A stretch of DNA of 64,000 nucleotides from Gaiellasilicea sp963784895 (lineage in GTDB: Bacteria > Actinomycetota > Thermoleophilia > Gaiellales > Gaiellaceae). The stretch covers positions 34,291-98,290 of the forward strand of contig CAWATM010000003.1 in assembly GCA_963784895.1 (NCBI GenBank). Reading direction: 5' to 3'. Under the pieces are notes generated by a model. That model was not told the DNA's origin. It was given only the letters and a program-made list of their open reading frames with translations, and ran no database searches. The position numbers and the translations under genes were made by a program. Shown piece after piece: positions 1-7,817 of the stretch. Position 1 is the first letter of the stretch. Each line of letters starts with the position of its first letter.

Positions 1-222
1 GCCTCCTACGAGGGCGCGATCCGTTTCAACGAGTTCAAGCAGGCGGTTGGTGCAATCCCGCCCGCGACGCTGGCGCAGCGGCTCGTCGAGCTCGAGGACG
101 CAGGCGTGCTCGAGCGGCGCGTGATCGACGCGCGGCCGCCTCGAGTCGAGTACCGCTTGACGGAGGAGGGCCGGCGGCTCAAGCTCGTGGTCGATGCCGT
201 GGCCGCGTTCGCCGACCGCTGA
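1..222 (+). CDS. HxlR-family transcriptional regulator, C-terminal part
   Basis: The frame is open from the first base and ends with TGA at 220-222, so only the last 73 residues are visible. They form a winged-helix DNA-binding domain: FNEFKQAVGAIPPATLAQRL is the recognition region, followed by LEDAGVLERR and the wing VEYRLTEEGRRL, the order seen in HxlR-type regulators. Such proteins are cytoplasmic one-component regulators, often of redox or xenobiotic genes. The start and the target are outside the window. The following secreted-protein gene lies on the same strand within about 10 bases, so the two may be co-transcribed. Confidence 0.8.
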   Translation, partial: ASYEGAIRFNEFKQAVGAIPPATLAQRLVELEDAGVLERRVIDARPPRVEYRLTEEGRRLKLVVDAVAAFADR

Positions 223-232
223 GCACGAGCGT

Positions 233-1138
233 GTGCTTCAGAGACACAAGCGTCTTCTCGCTTCAGCAGCGGCACTGGCCGGTCTGACCTGGCTCGTGCT
301 CGCGGCTCCCGGAGCCGCGCGGGCGGAACGAGAGCTGAAACACACAGCCGCGTCGGACGCTGCGCTCCTCGCCCGGTACGCACCCGTCGTCGTCCTCCAC
401 CCCGACGAGCGGTCGGCGCCGACGAACGTCGAGGGCTTTCTCGCCGACGCGGAGCTCACCTCCGGCCGCTACGACGTCCGCGCCTGCTCGGCCCGTGACG
501 GCCTCGCGGCATTGCAGTGCTACGACGACGTCGACGAGCCGGGCGCGCCGATCGTCTACGGCGCCGTCTTTCGGGCCGGCGGAAGGATCGCGCTCCAGTA
601 CTGGCTCTTCCACGCGTTCGACCTCTGGAGCCCGTTCGTGCCGCAGAGCCCCGACTACTGGAAGCTGCACGAGGGCGACTGGGAAGCCGCGACGCTGTTG
701 CTCGACGCGAGCGGGCGTCCGACGGAGGTCGGGACGAGCCGTCACTGCGGCGGAGCACGCCGGGCGTGGGCGCGGGTCGAGCGGCGGGGGTCGCGTCCGG
801 TTCTCTACTCGGCGCTCGGCTCGCACGCGCTCTACTTCCGCCCGGGCCGCTATCCGCAGGAGAAGCGCTGCTGGCCGGAGGTCGCGCTCGCCGTCTTCGA
901 CGCCTACAAGGTCGCGATCGTCGATCACGCCGCCGCCGGGCGGGCCGTGTCGCTGCGCGTCGTCCCCGTCACCGCTAGGGCGCCGAGGTGGATGCGTTTC
1001 CCGGGCACGTTCGGTGAGAGCCAGTACCTCCACTTCCCGCAGGCGACGTTCGCCAGCGGCGCCGGCCCGCGCGGCCCCGCGTTCCACGACCTCTGGAAGA
1101 GGCCGTTCGCGGAGCCGCGCAGCTGGCCGGCGCGCTGA
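233..1138 (+). CDS. Secreted Vps62-like protein
   Basis: The 301-residue product begins with a signal peptide: a basic start (LQRHKRLL), a hydrophobic stretch to about residue 25 and an AxA site (GAARA). I chose GTG at 233 because it gives this clean signal sequence just after the upstream stop at 222; ATG at 194 would overlap the HxlR gene and add a hydrophilic tail. The body carries YAPVVVLHPDE, HEGDWEAATL and YSALGSHALYF, motifs shared with plant and fungal Vps62-related proteins and bacterial relatives of unknown function. The protein is probably exported. It converges on the cupin gene, with a strong hairpin between them. The biochemical role is unknown. Confidence 0.7.
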   Translation: MLQRHKRLLASAAALAGLTWLVLAAPGAARAERELKHTAASDAALLARYAPVVVLHPDERSAPTNVEGFLADAELTSGRYDVRACSARDGLAALQCYDDVDEPGAPIVYGAVFRAGGRIALQYWLFHAFDLWSPFVPQSPDYWKLHEGDWEAATLLLDASGRPTEVGTSRHCGGARRAWARVERRGSRPVLYSALGSHALYFRPGRYPQEKRCWPEVALAVFDAYKVAIVDHAAAGRAVSLRVVPVTARAPRWMRFPGTFGESQYLHFPQATFASGAGPRGPAFHDLWKRPFAEPRSWPAR

Positions 1139-1241
1139 GCCTCAGACGAACTCGAGGTGGAGCAGGCTGCCGCGCATGGCTGCGGGTGGCACCGTCATCG
1201 CAGCTCCGATCGTTCGTGGGTCGGTGGAAGGAACGTCGAAA

Positions 1242-1278
1242 GGGGCCTGTCCCGGGGACAGACCCCGGGACAGGCCCC
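1242..1278. terminator. Perfect 16-bp hairpin between convergent genes
   Basis: GGGGCCTGTCCCGGGG at 1242-1257 and its exact complement at 1263-1278 are separated by a 5-base loop (ACAGA). It lies between the convergent Vps62-like and cupin genes, about 100 bases after the first stop and 17 bases after the second, so it could end transcription from both sides. There is no U-tract on either strand. It could instead be one copy of a dispersed palindromic repeat; no second copy was seen in the window. Confidence 0.55.
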
Positions 1279-1294
1279 TCGCGGACGGTTCGGG

Positions 1295-1864
1295 CTAGAG
1301 CGCGAGCGCCGGCTCGGCGTCGGAGCCGTCGTACTCGGCGCGGAAGCCGAGGGCGCGGCCCAGAGGCGCGCCCATGGCGAGGCCGACCTTCTGCATCCAG
1401 GCGGGCGGGAACGGCAGCCGCACGTCGTCGAAGTGCGCGTTCGCGATCACCGCCAGGCGAAGCGGGTTCGGCATGCCCTTCCGGTTCGTCTTGCCGTCGT
1501 TGGCGAGCGCGAACATCGTCTCGAGCAGCCGCTCGAACTGAAGCGCGGGCCGCACCTCGGTCACGAAGACCGCGTCGGTCTCGCCGGCGTTCCAGAACTT
1601 GTGCGAGCTGCCGGCCGGGACGATCACCGTCTCGCCGGGGCCGGCGACGATCTCCTCGCCGTCCAGCTTGAAGGCGACCGTGCCCGACTCGATCTCGAAC
1701 CGCTCGGTCTGGTGCGGGTGCACGTGCGCCGCTGCGACGACGCCGTTCGGCCGGACCGTGCACTCGACGAGGACGTACTCGCCGCCCGTCTCCTGCGCCG
1801 TCTCCAGGAAGAGCAGGCGCTCGCCCGTGACGGGGTTCTCGATCACATCTCCCTTGCGGATCAT
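1295..1864 (-). CDS. Cupin-domain protein
   Basis: This 189-residue protein has both cupin motifs. The first is HVHPHQTERFEIESG, with two His, a Glu and a later Gly, and the second is PGETVIVPAGSSHKFWN with its conserved His. These would bind one metal ion in a beta-barrel. The C-terminal part (after about residue 110) is a non-cupin extension with a possible short amphipathic segment. ATG at 1864 is preferred over upstream in-frame starts because AAAGGGA lies just in front of it. The substrate cannot be told from the sequence; relatives include dioxygenases, isomerases and pure binding proteins. It is monocistronic and its 3-prime end faces the hairpin at 1242-1278. Confidence 0.75.
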   Translation of the reverse strand: MIRKGDVIENPVTGERLLFLETAQETGGEYVLVECTVRPNGVVAAAHVHPHQTERFEIESGTVAFKLDGEEIVAGPGETVIVPAGSSHKFWNAGETDAVFVTEVRPALQFERLLETMFALANDGKTNRKGMPNPLRLAVIANAHFDDVRLPFPPAWMQKVGLAMGAPLGRALGFRAEYDGSDAEPALAL

Positions 1865-2026
1865 CTGATTCCCTTTCAGTCGTTTTGCAGCGATTTCTCT
1901 TGAAGGGAGTCTCTGCGGGCGCCGCCGCCGCGTCGTCGGCCGCGCCAACGATTCGGGCCGCCCGGGTGGATGATCTCGCGGCGGGCGGCGTCATTCTCGA
2001 GAGTGACGCGCCGTCATCCGGAACGA

Positions 2027-2054
2027 GAGGAGGCGGCCAGTGAGCCGCCTCCTC
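2027..2054 (-). terminator. Hairpin after the FtsX permease gene
   Basis: GAGGAGGCGGC at 2027-2037 and its exact complement at 2044-2054 form an 11-bp stem with a 6-base loop, 24 bases beyond the stop codon of the minus-strand permease gene. The position fits a transcription terminator for the ABC exporter operon, although no T-run follows. Confidence 0.6.
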
Positions 2055-2078
2055 CTCAGCTGCCGCAGTGCCCTCGAA

Positions 2079-4619
2079 CTACTCGTACTGGAGCGCGTCG
2101 AGCACGTTCAGCCGCGAGGCGCGCCGAGCCGGCGCGATCGCCGCGAGGATGCCGGCGAGGATCGCGACGACGGTGAAGACGGCGAGCGTCCCCACCGGCA
2201 GCGAGAACGAGACGCCGTACTCCGACAGCGACTGGGTCACGAGCGCTGCCAGGCCGACCCCGAGCGGGAGCCCGAGCGCCGCGCCGATCAACGCCGTGAT
2301 CACGCTCTCCTGCCGGATCATCCGCCGCGTCTGGCGTCGCGTCATCCCGACTGCCCGCAGCATCCCGAGCTCGCGCGTCCGCTCGAAGACGGCGAGCACG
2401 AGCGTGTTCACCATCCCGAACAGCGACACGATCACCGAGAGCGCGAGCAGGACGTAGAACAGGTTCATCACGTCGCTGAGCCACGCCGTCCAGTTGGCGA
2501 TGAACTCGTCGCCGGTCTGGAGCTTGGCGTCCGGGAAGGCACCGAGCGCACGCTCGAGGCCGCCGGTCGAGTCGGCCTGGACGAGCGTCAGCATGTCCCC
2601 CGGGCGGGGGAAGTTCGCGTCGAACGTCTCTTGCGAGAGGACGATGTTGCCGAGCAGCTGGTCGAGGTCGCCGTGCTTCTTGTAGACGCCGCGTACGGTC
2701 GCCGAGACCTCCTTGCCTGCCGGCGTCAGGAAGAAGAGGTCGTCGCCGACGTGCCCGTCGCCCTCGCGGACGATCGCGTCGCCCTCGGCGAGGGCCGCCA
2801 GCGACGCGTCGGAGCCCTCGACCCACTCGAAGTTGTAGGCGCCTGCGATCGTGGCCGGGTCGACGCCGCTGACCGCCTTCTCGCCTTCGCCGGGGAGCTG
2901 TGCCTGGTCGCCGCGGATCGAGGAGCTGAGCGTGACTCCGGCCGCCGCAGCTGCGGCCTCGCCGGCGCCCAGCGGCATGGTGTCCCAGCCGCTCTGCGAC
3001 GTGATCACATGGCTCGTGCCGAGCTGCTTGCGCAGCGCCGACTCGTCGCTTGCGAGCAGGCCCTTGCCGAAGACCGCGACGAACGAGACGAGCGTGAGGC
3101 CGATCATCAGCGCCGCCGCGGTCGAGGCGGTCCGGCCCGGGTTGCGAACCGCATTCTCCTGCGCGAGCCGCCCGGCCGCGCCGCCGAGCCGCGCGGCCGG
3201 GAGACCGACGATGTGGGCGAGGGGGCGGACGAGGCGCGGCGCGATCACGGCGAGTCCGATGAAGATGCCGAAGGCACCGCCGGCGATGCCGAGGATGCGG
3301 ACACCGGTCGAGACGTCGGAGCCGAGCGTGCCGTAGACGAGCCCGAATGCGGACAGCGCCGTCACGACGAGCCCGAAGACGAGCGTCCGACGCGACTGCC
3401 GCTTCACGGCCAGGCCGCCCTCGCGCACGGCGGCGATCGGCGCGATCCGGGTCGCCCGCACGGCCGGCCAGACGGACGCGACGAGCGTCACGAGCGTGCC
3501 GGTCAGGATCGCGACGACAGCCGTCCGCGTCTGGAAGACGAGCGACGACTGCGGCAGCTCGAGATCGACCGCCGCGAAGAGCTTCGTCAGCCCCTTCGCG
3601 AGCAGGACGCCGAGGCCGAGACCGACCGCCGACGCGACCAGCCCGAGGATCGTCCCCTCGAGGATGACGGAGCGCAGCACCTGGCGCCGCGACGCGCCGA
3701 GCGTCCGCAGCGTCGCAAGCTCCTTCGTCCGCTGCGCGACCGTGATCGAGAGCGTGTTGAAGATGACGAACGCGCCGACAAAGAGGGCGATGCCGCCGAA
3801 AGCGAGCAGGAAGTAGCGGATGAAGGTGACGAACTCGCCGACGCCCTCGCCGTCCTCGGCCGCCTGCTCGGCGCCGGTGCGCACCTCGGTCGAGTCCGGG
3901 AGCGACAGCGCCAGCGCATCGATCAGCGTGGCCTGGCCGACGCCCTCTCGGGCGCCGACGGCGATCGCGTCGAAGCCGTCCTTGGCCAGCACCTCGCGTG
4001 CGGTGGCGACGTCGAAGAGGGCGATCGTGGCGCCGCCGAGGCTGTCGACGTCGCCGAAGCGGGCGATGCCGGCGAGCTCGAACGAGCGCACGGGGCCCTC
4101 GCCGGCGATCTTGACCGTCTCGCCGAGCCGGAAGCCCTGCTCGTCCGCCGTGTTCACGTCCACGACGACCTGCCGAGGTCCCGAGGCCCAGTCTCCCTCG
4201 ACGAGCTCGAACGGGTTGAAGCGCTCGTCGCCGGGGTCGACGCCGAGGCCGAACGTCGGGTTGTTGCCCTGGATCGCCTCGCCCTCGCGGTCGAGGATCT
4301 TCGCCTGATTGGCGTCCCCGGACATGTCGAGGATCGTCCCGGCCGCTGCCTCCACCTCGGGGAGCGCGCGCACCTGCGCCAGCACGTCCTCGGAGACCTG
4401 CGCCTTGCCTGTCTGCGACCACTCGACGAGCTTCTTCCCGGAGACGACAGCGTCGGTCTGCTCGTAGGAGCTCGAGAAGATCGAGTCGAACGCCTTGTCG
4501 ATCGTGTCGGTGAGGACAAGCGTGCCGCTGACCATGGCGACGCCGAGGACGATCGCGATCGCGGTCAGCGTCGAGCGGAGCTTGCGTGCGAGCAGGCCGC
4601 GGAGCGCGACGCGCTTCAT
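2079..4619 (-). CDS. ABC transporter permease, FtsX/MacB type
   Basis: The 846-residue membrane protein starts with a basic patch and one transmembrane helix (MKRVALRGLLARKLRSTLTA, then a hydrophobic run), followed by a long extracytoplasmic domain. An FtsX core of three helices lies near residues 255-385, with LATLRTLGASRRQVLRSVI, a second soluble domain follows, and a second FtsX core is at about 720-840 with LGMLRAVGMTRRQTRRMIRQ. This is the large two-FtsX-domain layout common in actinobacterial exporters for peptides, antibiotics or lipoproteins. Its start overlaps the ATPase stop by 4 bases (ATGA), so the two form one transporter. The divergent kinase/regulator pair next door probably controls it. 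The cargo is unknown. Confidence 0.85.
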   Translation of the reverse strand: MKRVALRGLLARKLRSTLTAIAIVLGVAMVSGTLVLTDTIDKAFDSIFSSSYEQTDAVVSGKKLVEWSQTGKAQVSEDVLAQVRALPEVEAAAGTILDMSGDANQAKILDREGEAIQGNNPTFGLGVDPGDERFNPFELVEGDWASGPRQVVVDVNTADEQGFRLGETVKIAGEGPVRSFELAGIARFGDVDSLGGATIALFDVATAREVLAKDGFDAIAVGAREGVGQATLIDALALSLPDSTEVRTGAEQAAEDGEGVGEFVTFIRYFLLAFGGIALFVGAFVIFNTLSITVAQRTKELATLRTLGASRRQVLRSVILEGTILGLVASAVGLGLGVLLAKGLTKLFAAVDLELPQSSLVFQTRTAVVAILTGTLVTLVASVWPAVRATRIAPIAAVREGGLAVKRQSRRTLVFGLVVTALSAFGLVYGTLGSDVSTGVRILGIAGGAFGIFIGLAVIAPRLVRPLAHIVGLPAARLGGAAGRLAQENAVRNPGRTASTAAALMIGLTLVSFVAVFGKGLLASDESALRKQLGTSHVITSQSGWDTMPLGAGEAAAAAAGVTLSSSIRGDQAQLPGEGEKAVSGVDPATIAGAYNFEWVEGSDASLAALAEGDAIVREGDGHVGDDLFFLTPAGKEVSATVRGVYKKHGDLDQLLGNIVLSQETFDANFPRPGDMLTLVQADSTGGLERALGAFPDAKLQTGDEFIANWTAWLSDVMNLFYVLLALSVIVSLFGMVNTLVLAVFERTRELGMLRAVGMTRRQTRRMIRQESVITALIGAALGLPLGVGLAALVTQSLSEYGVSFSLPVGTLAVFTVVAILAGILAAIAPARRASRLNVLDALQYE

Positions 4620-5392
4620 CGACCCGATACCTCGCCGAGCACCTCCAGGATCTCGGCCTGGGACGAACGCGGCAGCTCCTTGACGATGACGCCGTCGGCG
4701 AGGAAGAGGACGCGGTCGGCGATCGTGGCGGCGCGGGGATCGTGCGTGACCATCACCGTCGTCTGCCCGTAGGTGTCAACGGCGCCGCGCAGGAGGCCGA
4801 GGATCTCGGCCGAGGTCTGCGAGTCGAGGTTGCCGGTCGGCTCGTCGGCGAACAGCACCGTCGGCTTGGAGACGAGCGCGCGGGCGACTGCGACCCGCTG
4901 CTGCTGACCTCCGGAGAGCTCGGAGGGCCGGTGCGAGCGCCGGTCGGCGAGTCCGGTCGCGTCGAGCAGCTCGGCGATCCAGGTCGGCTCCGGCTTCTCA
5001 CCGGCGATCGACAGCGGCAGCAGGATGTTCTCCTCGGCGGAGAGCATCGGCAGCAGGTTGAAGAACTGAAAGACGAAGCCGATGTGGCGCCGCCGCAGCT
5101 TGGTCAGATCGTTGTCCTTGAGCGTCGTCAGCTCGATGCCGTCGATCGCGACGCTGCCGGAGCTCGGCTTGTCGAGACCCGCGAGGATGTGCATCAGCGT
5201 CGACTTGCCGGACCCGGACGGGCCCATGACAGCGGTCAGGTGGCCGCTGGGGATCGCGAGCGAGACGCCTCTGAGGGCGTCGACAGCGGTCTCGCCGGCG
5301 CCGTAGCGGCGGCTGAGGTCGCGGGCGACGACGACGCCTGCCTCCTGCTGCGTCTCCGACGCCTGATTGGCGAGCGCGAGTGCTGCTTCCAT
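4616..5392 (-). CDS. ABC transporter ATP-binding protein, MacB/LolD type
   Basis: This 258-residue ATPase has Walker A GPSGSGKST, Q-loop FVFQFFNLLP, signature LSGGQQQRVAVARAL, Walker B VLFADEPTGNLD and switch His in VMVTHDP, the order of the LolD/MacB subfamily that partners FtsX permeases. I placed the start at ATG 5392, with AAGGAG about 10 bases upstream; the longer reading to 5680 runs into the divergent kinase promoter and has no homology-like content. It is the first gene of a two-gene operon with the permease. It couples ATP hydrolysis in the cytoplasm to the work of the permease. Confidence 0.9.
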   Translation of the reverse strand: MEAALALANQASETQQEAGVVVARDLSRRYGAGETAVDALRGVSLAIPSGHLTAVMGPSGSGKSTLMHILAGLDKPSSGSVAIDGIELTTLKDNDLTKLRRRHIGFVFQFFNLLPMLSAEENILLPLSIAGEKPEPTWIAELLDATGLADRRSHRPSELSGGQQQRVAVARALVSKPTVLFADEPTGNLDSQTSAEILGLLRGAVDTYGQTTVMVTHDPRAATIADRVLFLADGVIVKELPRSSQAEILEVLGEVSGR

Positions 5393-5525
5393 GACGTGTG
5401 ACGTCTCCTTCGAAGTGGGTCGGAACCTGACTTCGAGTGTGCGGTCACGCACGCCTGACGGCGTCGGTCGCCCTGGCCATTTCGAATCGTCCGTGAGGAT
5501 GATCTCGACGTCGTCACACCGGACG

Positions 5526-6701
5526 ATGGTGCGAACACCGGGTGTCGAGTACCGTTTCTTCGTGATCCAGAACATGCTGGTCCGGGCGCGCGCGTACGCC
5601 TTCGAGGTGGCCGTGCTGGCGGTGATCGTCCTCACCCAGGTGCAGTCGTGGACGCACGAGGACCACGGGCATGCCCGCACCGCGGCGCTCGCGCTGTTGA
5701 CGGCGGGGCCGTTGCTCTTCCGGCGGCTGGCCCCGTTCGTCGCGCCGATCGTGACGGCGGCAGGCGGGATCGCGTTCTCGCTGCTCGACCCGGGCGCGGC
5801 CTACGACACGAGCACGATGTTCTTCGTCTTGCTCCTGGCCGCCTGGGCGGCTGGCTCGCTGATCGACGCGCGCCAGGCCGGAATCGCGTTCGCCGCCGTC
5901 GTCGTGTGCGGCTGGACGGTCGCGCTCCGCGCGCCCGACGTCCCGCGGACGGAGGCGCTCTGGATCACCCTGCCGCTCGCCGGCGTCTTCGCCCTCTCCG
6001 CCGCCGCTGCACACCGGGCCGAGCAGGTCCGGCGCGCCGAGGCGCGGGCGCTGCGTACCGAGGAGGAGGCGCAGCAGGCGGTGGCCGAGGAGCGGGGCAG
6101 GATCACCCGCGAGCTCCACGACGTCCTCGCCCACTCGGTCAGCGTCATGACCGTGCAGGCGAGCGCAGTGCGGCGGCTGCTCACACCCGAGCAGGAACGC
6201 GAGCGGGAGGCGCTGCTGACCGTCGAGGAGACAGGCCGGCAGGCGCTCTCGGAGATGCGGAGGCTCGTCGGGATCATGCGGGAGGACAACGAGGTCGCCG
6301 CGCTCGCGCCGCAGCCGGGTCTCGGGACGCTGCCCCAGCTCGTCGAGCAGGTGCGCCAGTCGGGGCTGCCGGTCGAGCTGACCGTCGAGGGGACGCCTGT
6401 GAAGCTTCCCGCCGGCGTCGACCTCTCGGCATACCGGATCGTCCAGGAGGCGCTGACGAACACGCTCAAGCACGCCGGGCCCGCCCACGCCTGGGTGGCC
6501 GTCCGCTACGCAGGGGAGGATGTCGAGATCGAAGTGGCCAACGACGGGTCGAGCGACAACGCGAACCATGGTGGCGGGCACGGGCTCGTCGGCATGCGCG
6601 AGCGCGTCGCACTCTGCGGCGGCGAGCTCGAGTCGGGGCCGCGCCCGGGTGGCGGCTACAAGATCTCTGCGCGGCTTCCCGTCGCCGGCGGTGCCACGTG
6701 A
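5526..6701 (+). CDS. Sensor histidine kinase, NarL/DesK type
   Basis: About 390 residues. The N-terminal third is a set of four to five transmembrane helices (from VAVLAVIVLTQV to LPLAGVFALSAAAAH) with little outside the membrane. A HisKA_3 domain follows with the phospho-accepting His in RGRITRELHDVLAHS, then a HATPase_c domain with the N-box EALTNTLKHAG and G-box GGGHGLVGMRERV. Such kinases usually sense the membrane or an adjacent transporter. The start is uncertain: ATG 5526, GTG 5562 and ATG 5574 are all in frame and none has a clear ribosome site. It overlaps the regulator gene by 4 bases (GTGA) and is divergent from the ABC exporter, its likely target. Confidence 0.85.
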   Translation: MVRTPGVEYRFFVIQNMLVRARAYAFEVAVLAVIVLTQVQSWTHEDHGHARTAALALLTAGPLLFRRLAPFVAPIVTAAGGIAFSLLDPGAAYDTSTMFFVLLLAAWAAGSLIDARQAGIAFAAVVVCGWTVALRAPDVPRTEALWITLPLAGVFALSAAAAHRAEQVRRAEARALRTEEEAQQAVAEERGRITRELHDVLAHSVSVMTVQASAVRRLLTPEQEREREALLTVEETGRQALSEMRRLVGIMREDNEVAALAPQPGLGTLPQLVEQVRQSGLPVELTVEGTPVKLPAGVDLSAYRIVQEALTNTLKHAGPAHAWVAVRYAGEDVEIEVANDGSSDNANHGGGHGLVGMRERVALCGGELESGPRPGGGYKISARLPVAGGAT

Positions 6702-7375
6702 GCGTTCGCGTCCTCGTGGTCGACGATCAGGCGCTCGTCCGCGCCGGCTTCACGATGATCCTGGAGTCGGAGCCGGAGCTCGAGATCGTCGGCGAGGCGG
6801 AGGACGGGTTGCAGGCGGTCGAGGCTGCGCGCGAGCTGAAGCCGGACGTCGTCCTGATGGACATCCGGATGCCGAATCTGGATGGGCTCGAGGCGACGCG
6901 GCGGATCCTCGCCGAGCCGGGCGAGGCGCCGCGGATCCTGATGCTGACCACGTTCGACCTCGACGAGTACGTCTACGAAGCGCTGCGCGCCGGCGCGAGC
7001 GGCTTCATGCTCAAGGACACGCCGCCGGAGCAGCTGGTCGCCGCGATCAACGTGGTCGCCTCGGGCGATGCGCTGCTGTCGCCGGCGATCACGAAGCGCG
7101 TGATCGAGGAGTTCATCCGGCGTCCGCCGAGCTCGATCGCGACGGCGCCGTCGCCGAAGATGGCCGAGCTGACCGCCCGCGAGCTCGAGGTGCTCGGCTT
7201 CATGGCGCGCGGGCTCTCGAACGCCGAGATCGCCAAGGACCTCTTCGTCAGCGAGACGACGGTGAAGACCCACGTGGCGCGGATCCTGATGAAGCTCGAC
7301 CTGCGCGACCGCGTCCAGGCGGTCGTCTTCGCATACGAGACGGGGATCGTCCAGCCGGGGGCGGGCGACGCGTAG
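6698..7375 (+). CDS. NarL/LuxR-family response regulator
   Basis: The 225-residue product has a receiver domain with the phosphorylated Asp in VVLMDIRMPNLDG and the Lys in GFMLKDTPP. A C-terminal LuxR-type helix-turn-helix follows: LTARELEVLGFMARGLSNAE, then SETTVKTHVARILMKL. GTG 6698 overlaps the kinase stop (GTGA), which makes the pair translationally coupled. It most likely controls the divergent ABC exporter and itself. Its stop (7373-7375) is directly adjacent to the stop of the convergent STAS gene, with no base between. Confidence 0.92.
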   Translation: MSVRVLVVDDQALVRAGFTMILESEPELEIVGEAEDGLQAVEAARELKPDVVLMDIRMPNLDGLEATRRILAEPGEAPRILMLTTFDLDEYVYEALRAGASGFMLKDTPPEQLVAAINVVASGDALLSPAITKRVIEEFIRRPPSSIATAPSPKMAELTARELEVLGFMARGLSNAEIAKDLFVSETTVKTHVARILMKLDLRDRVQAVVFAYETGIVQPGAGDA

Positions 7376-7711
7376 CTAATGCACGGCGATGCGGTGCGCC
7401 GCCTCGTCCCAGCTCCGCACGAGCGGCAGGACTCCCGCGAGGCCCGTGATCTCGAACAGCCGGTGCACCTCGGGAGCTGCGTCGTCCGGGAGGAGCAGCA
7501 GCAGCGGCCGCTCGCGCTTCTCGCAGTCGGCGAGCCCCTCGAGCAGCACGCCGACGATCGTCGAGTCGATGAAGGTCGCCTGCGTCAGGTCGACGACGAG
7601 CGGTGCTTCCGCGCCGAGGGCGGTCGCGAAGTCGGAGCGCACGCGCGGGGCGGCATACGCATCGGACTCGCCGCGCAGGGTTATCACGCTGAAGCCGGAA
7701 CCTGCGTCCAC
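7376..7711 (-). CDS. STAS-domain protein (anti-sigma antagonist-like)
   Basis: This 111-residue single-domain protein resembles SpoIIAA/RsbV: VITLRGESDAYAAPRV is the first strand, and PLVVDLTQATFIDSTIVGVL carries the Asp-Ser site that partner kinases phosphorylate. The C-terminal helix follows LFEITGLAGVLPLV. GTG 7711 is the most sensible start; no ATG in frame precedes the domain. It would act in the cytoplasm by binding an anti-sigma kinase, releasing a sigma factor. No partner kinase is adjacent. It converges back-to-back on the response regulator gene. Confidence 0.75.
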   Translation of the reverse strand: MDAGSGFSVITLRGESDAYAAPRVRSDFATALGAEAPLVVDLTQATFIDSTIVGVLLEGLADCEKRERPLLLLLPDDAAPEVHRLFEITGLAGVLPLVRSWDEAAHRIAVH

Positions 7712-7767
7712 GGAGTCAGCATTGCGCGTTGATCCAATTTGAAACCGAGAAACCGTGGCAAAAACCT

Positions 7768-7795
7768 TGCCGGACCGGGCGTGGCAGGTCCGGCA
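7768..7795. promoter_or_regulatory. Perfect 9-bp dyad upstream of the LacI-HTH membrane gene
   Basis: TGCCGGACC at 7768-7776 is repeated in exact reverse complement at 7787-7795 with a 10-base spacer. It ends 22 bases before the GTG at 7818, whose product carries a LacI-type DNA-binding domain. The simplest reading is an autoregulatory operator; an mRNA hairpin in the leader is possible. Confidence 0.45.
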
Positions 7796-7817
7796 GTCCA
7801 TCTCGTACTCTCTGATT

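Noticed and set aside
2040..4772. 910-codon plus-strand frame over the first FtsX permease
   Set aside because: The minus-strand permease has membrane helices, motifs and a coupled ATPase; the plus frame is Arg/Glu/Asp-rich shadow.
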